Below, piece after piece: positions 4,833-5,640 of a stretch of DNA of 5,640 nt. Positions within the stretch are counted from its first letter, which is position 1. Every line of letters begins with the position of its first letter. Made by a program: the position numbers and the translations under genes. Below the pieces are notes generated by a model, which was not told the origin of the DNA, did no database searches, and saw only the letters and a list, made by a program, of their open reading frames with translations. Origin of the DNA: Pelagibacteraceae bacterium AG-339-N18 (GTDB lineage: Bacteria > Pseudomonadota > Alphaproteobacteria > Pelagibacterales > Pelagibacteraceae); the NCBI GenBank assembly GCA_003282055.1, contig QCAD01000038.1:1-5640 (forward strand), given 5' to 3'.

Positions 4833-4941
4833 ATAGAAGTTAAAGTCAGTCCATAGTAGTCCAAGGCAGTTTAAAACATCCCATAAAATCACATAACTTT
4901 AAATTAGCTTTCTATTAAGATTAAAAAATAAGGCTTAATTA
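4825..4941 (+). promoter_or_regulatory. Conserved structured 5' leader, copy 2 (upstream of serine hydrolase)
   Basis: It has the same order and exact length as copy 1 up to 4911, with the fixed core CAGTCCATAGTAGTC at 4847-4861 and different bases in both variable windows. The AT hairpin is kept in altered form, ATTAAG 4914-4919 with CTTAAT 4934-4939. No terminator is seen between this leader and the hydrolase start, so it should form part of that mRNA. Confidence 0.45.
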
Positions 4942-4951
4942 ATTTGTGCAG

Positions 4952-4971
4952 ACTTGGACACCACTTGGACA
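4952..4971 (+). repeat. Tandem 9-2-9 direct repeat before RBS (copy 2)
   Basis: ACTTGGACA occurs twice, separated by CC, at the same place relative to the ribosome binding site as in copy 1. The unit differs from the copy 1 unit at two positions, but both units within this copy carry the same changes. CTTGGAC is complementary to GTCCAAG at 4859-4865 in the leader, so a 7-bp long-range pairing is possible here; copy 1 has no counterpart. Confidence 0.7.
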
Positions 4972-4987
4972 TAGAGAGATAGATAAT

Positions 4988-5640
4988 ATGATTACATATG
5001 GTAGAATTTACAAAATGAAAAAACTTTTAGGGATCGTGGTTTTGAGTTTGTTGTTTAGCAATATAACTTTTGCAAATAAAAATAAAAATACCTGGGATTA
5101 TCCTCTTTTAGTATATAGCGGATGGATAATTAAAGGTTCAGAAAATCATTACAAATTTCAATCAAATTTAAGAGAAGATAAAGACGTTCTAAAAGAATTT
5201 AAAAATAACAAAAATACAGGAATAATTAGTTATTTATTATTTGAGAACGATAAAATTGTTATTGATGTGTCTGATATTCCTAAAAAAGTTAGCAGCGGAC
5301 ATACAATACTTGATGGTTTATTACCATCACATTCAATGGGTAAAAGTTTAGTGTCTTATGTAACAGGGCACGCAATTTGTGAAGGTTACATTGATAACGT
5401 AAATGTAAAACTAAATAATTGGCCATTAATTAAAGACACTCTTTATGAAGATGCAGTACTACTTGATCTTTTAAATATGAAAGGTGGAGATCAAAAATAT
5501 ATAGGTGAAAGACTTAAACCGCGAAGAGATAATATTTTAAAAAAAGATAAAGAAAATGTAAATGTTATTGGTCTAGAGAAAGTAATGAATAAATATCTAA
5601 AAGGTACAGAAAAAAGTAAATTAATTTATAACTATAGTGC
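4988..5640 (+). CDS. Secreted beta-lactamase-family serine hydrolase (3' partial)
   Basis: The frame stays open to the right edge. Counting from the ATG at 5015, residues 1-20 are a signal peptide (MKKLLGIVVLSLLFSNITFA), so the product is exported. The catalytic SxxK motif of the beta-lactamase / penicillin-binding-protein-like fold is S107-M-G-K110, in HSMGKSLVSYVTGHAICEGYI, which closely follows the family pattern for serine hydrolases. LLDLLNMKGGDQ (149-160) matches the usual L-x-x-L-L-x-M-x-x-G segment. The window ends in YNYS, where the second Tyr motif is expected. The substrate is unknown; members include esterases, peptidases and cell-wall enzymes. I place the start at 4988 because GAGAGA at 4974-4979 is eight bases before it; this adds MITYGRIYK before the signal peptide. 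The ATG at 5015 is the alternative. The promoter, leader and signal peptide come from cassette copy 2. Confidence 0.85.
   Translation, partial: MITYGRIYKMKKLLGIVVLSLLFSNITFANKNKNTWDYPLLVYSGWIIKGSENHYKFQSNLREDKDVLKEFKNNKNTGIISYLLFENDKIVIDVSDIPKKVSSGHTILDGLLPSHSMGKSLVSYVTGHAICEGYIDNVNVKLNNWPLIKDTLYEDAVLLDLLNMKGGDQKYIGERLKPRRDNILKKDKENVNVIGLEKVMNKYLKGTEKSKLIYNYS

Larger units (their letters stand above)
4742..5065 (+). repeat. Composite cassette copy 2: promoter, tRNA-Leu half, leader, signal-peptide codons
   Basis: This is the second copy of the unit at 2112-2416, about 20 bp longer because of an insert between the ribosome binding site and the MKKLL codons (it encodes MITYGRIYK in frame). Here the signal-peptide codons remain in frame with the serine hydrolase. 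The left edge is only 31 bp from the truncated end of the antisense beta-barrel relic, which suggests a recombination joint close by. Confidence 0.85.

Noticed and set aside
2112..5065. A composite transposon bounded by the two cassette copies
   Set aside because: There is no transposase, no terminal inverted repeats and no target duplication; the repeats are functional leader regions in the same orientation, so recombination between them is possible but a transposon is not supported.
2112..5065. CRISPR array or other regularly spaced repeat system
   Set aside because: There are only two copies, thousands of bases apart, each feeding a coding sequence; no cas-like gene is present.

Overview
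The window looks like a piece of a streamlined, very AT-rich marine alphaproteobacterium, most likely SAR11 / Pelagibacterales. This is an inference from base composition, the dominance of AAA/TTA/ATA codons, very short intergenic gaps, a DUF2061 gene, and the MKKLLGIVVL-type signal peptide, which I recall as recurrent in that group. No rRNA or complete tRNA is present to confirm it.

Layout: (1) Bases 1-1041 (+) hold the body and C-terminus of a radical SAM protein with a reduced SPASM-like tail; its frame is open through the left edge. (2) Bases 1094-1952 (-) hold a compact run of four small genes, in transcription order: a 68-aa secreted protein with a helical repeat-like tail, a DUF2061 membrane protein, a two-helix membrane protein, and a 48-aa one-helix protein. 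A GC-rich hairpin with a GCAA loop sits after the first gene. (3) Bases 2112-2416 and 4742-5065 (+) are two copies of one composite 'cassette'. Each has a 35-bp identical block that looks like a tRNA promoter, the 5' half of tRNA-Leu(UAA) up to the anticodon loop, a gap-free conserved leader with two variable windows, an AT hairpin, a tandem 9-2-9 repeat just before the ribosome binding site, and the first codons of an MKKLL-type signal peptide. (4) Copy 1 leads into a 713-codon beta-propeller/autotransporter-type surface protein (2418-4559). Here the cassette's signal peptide is cut by an in-frame TAG that touches the ATG of a gene with its own signal peptide. (5) Copy 2 leads in frame into a secreted beta-lactamase-family serine hydrolase that runs off the right edge. 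(6) Between them, antisense at 4546-4710, lies a 54-codon relic of the C-terminal end of another outer-membrane beta-barrel protein.

The main point of interest is the duplicated expression-and-secretion cassette. It appears to give two unrelated envelope proteins the same promoter, structured 5' leader and secretion signal. It is intact in one case (hydrolase) and degenerate in the other (autotransporter). The relic barrel gene ending about 31 bp from copy 2 suggests that this locus exchanges surface genes by recombination. How the cassette spreads, and whether the tRNA-like RNA acts in the transcript or is only a passenger of promoter capture, cannot be decided from this window.
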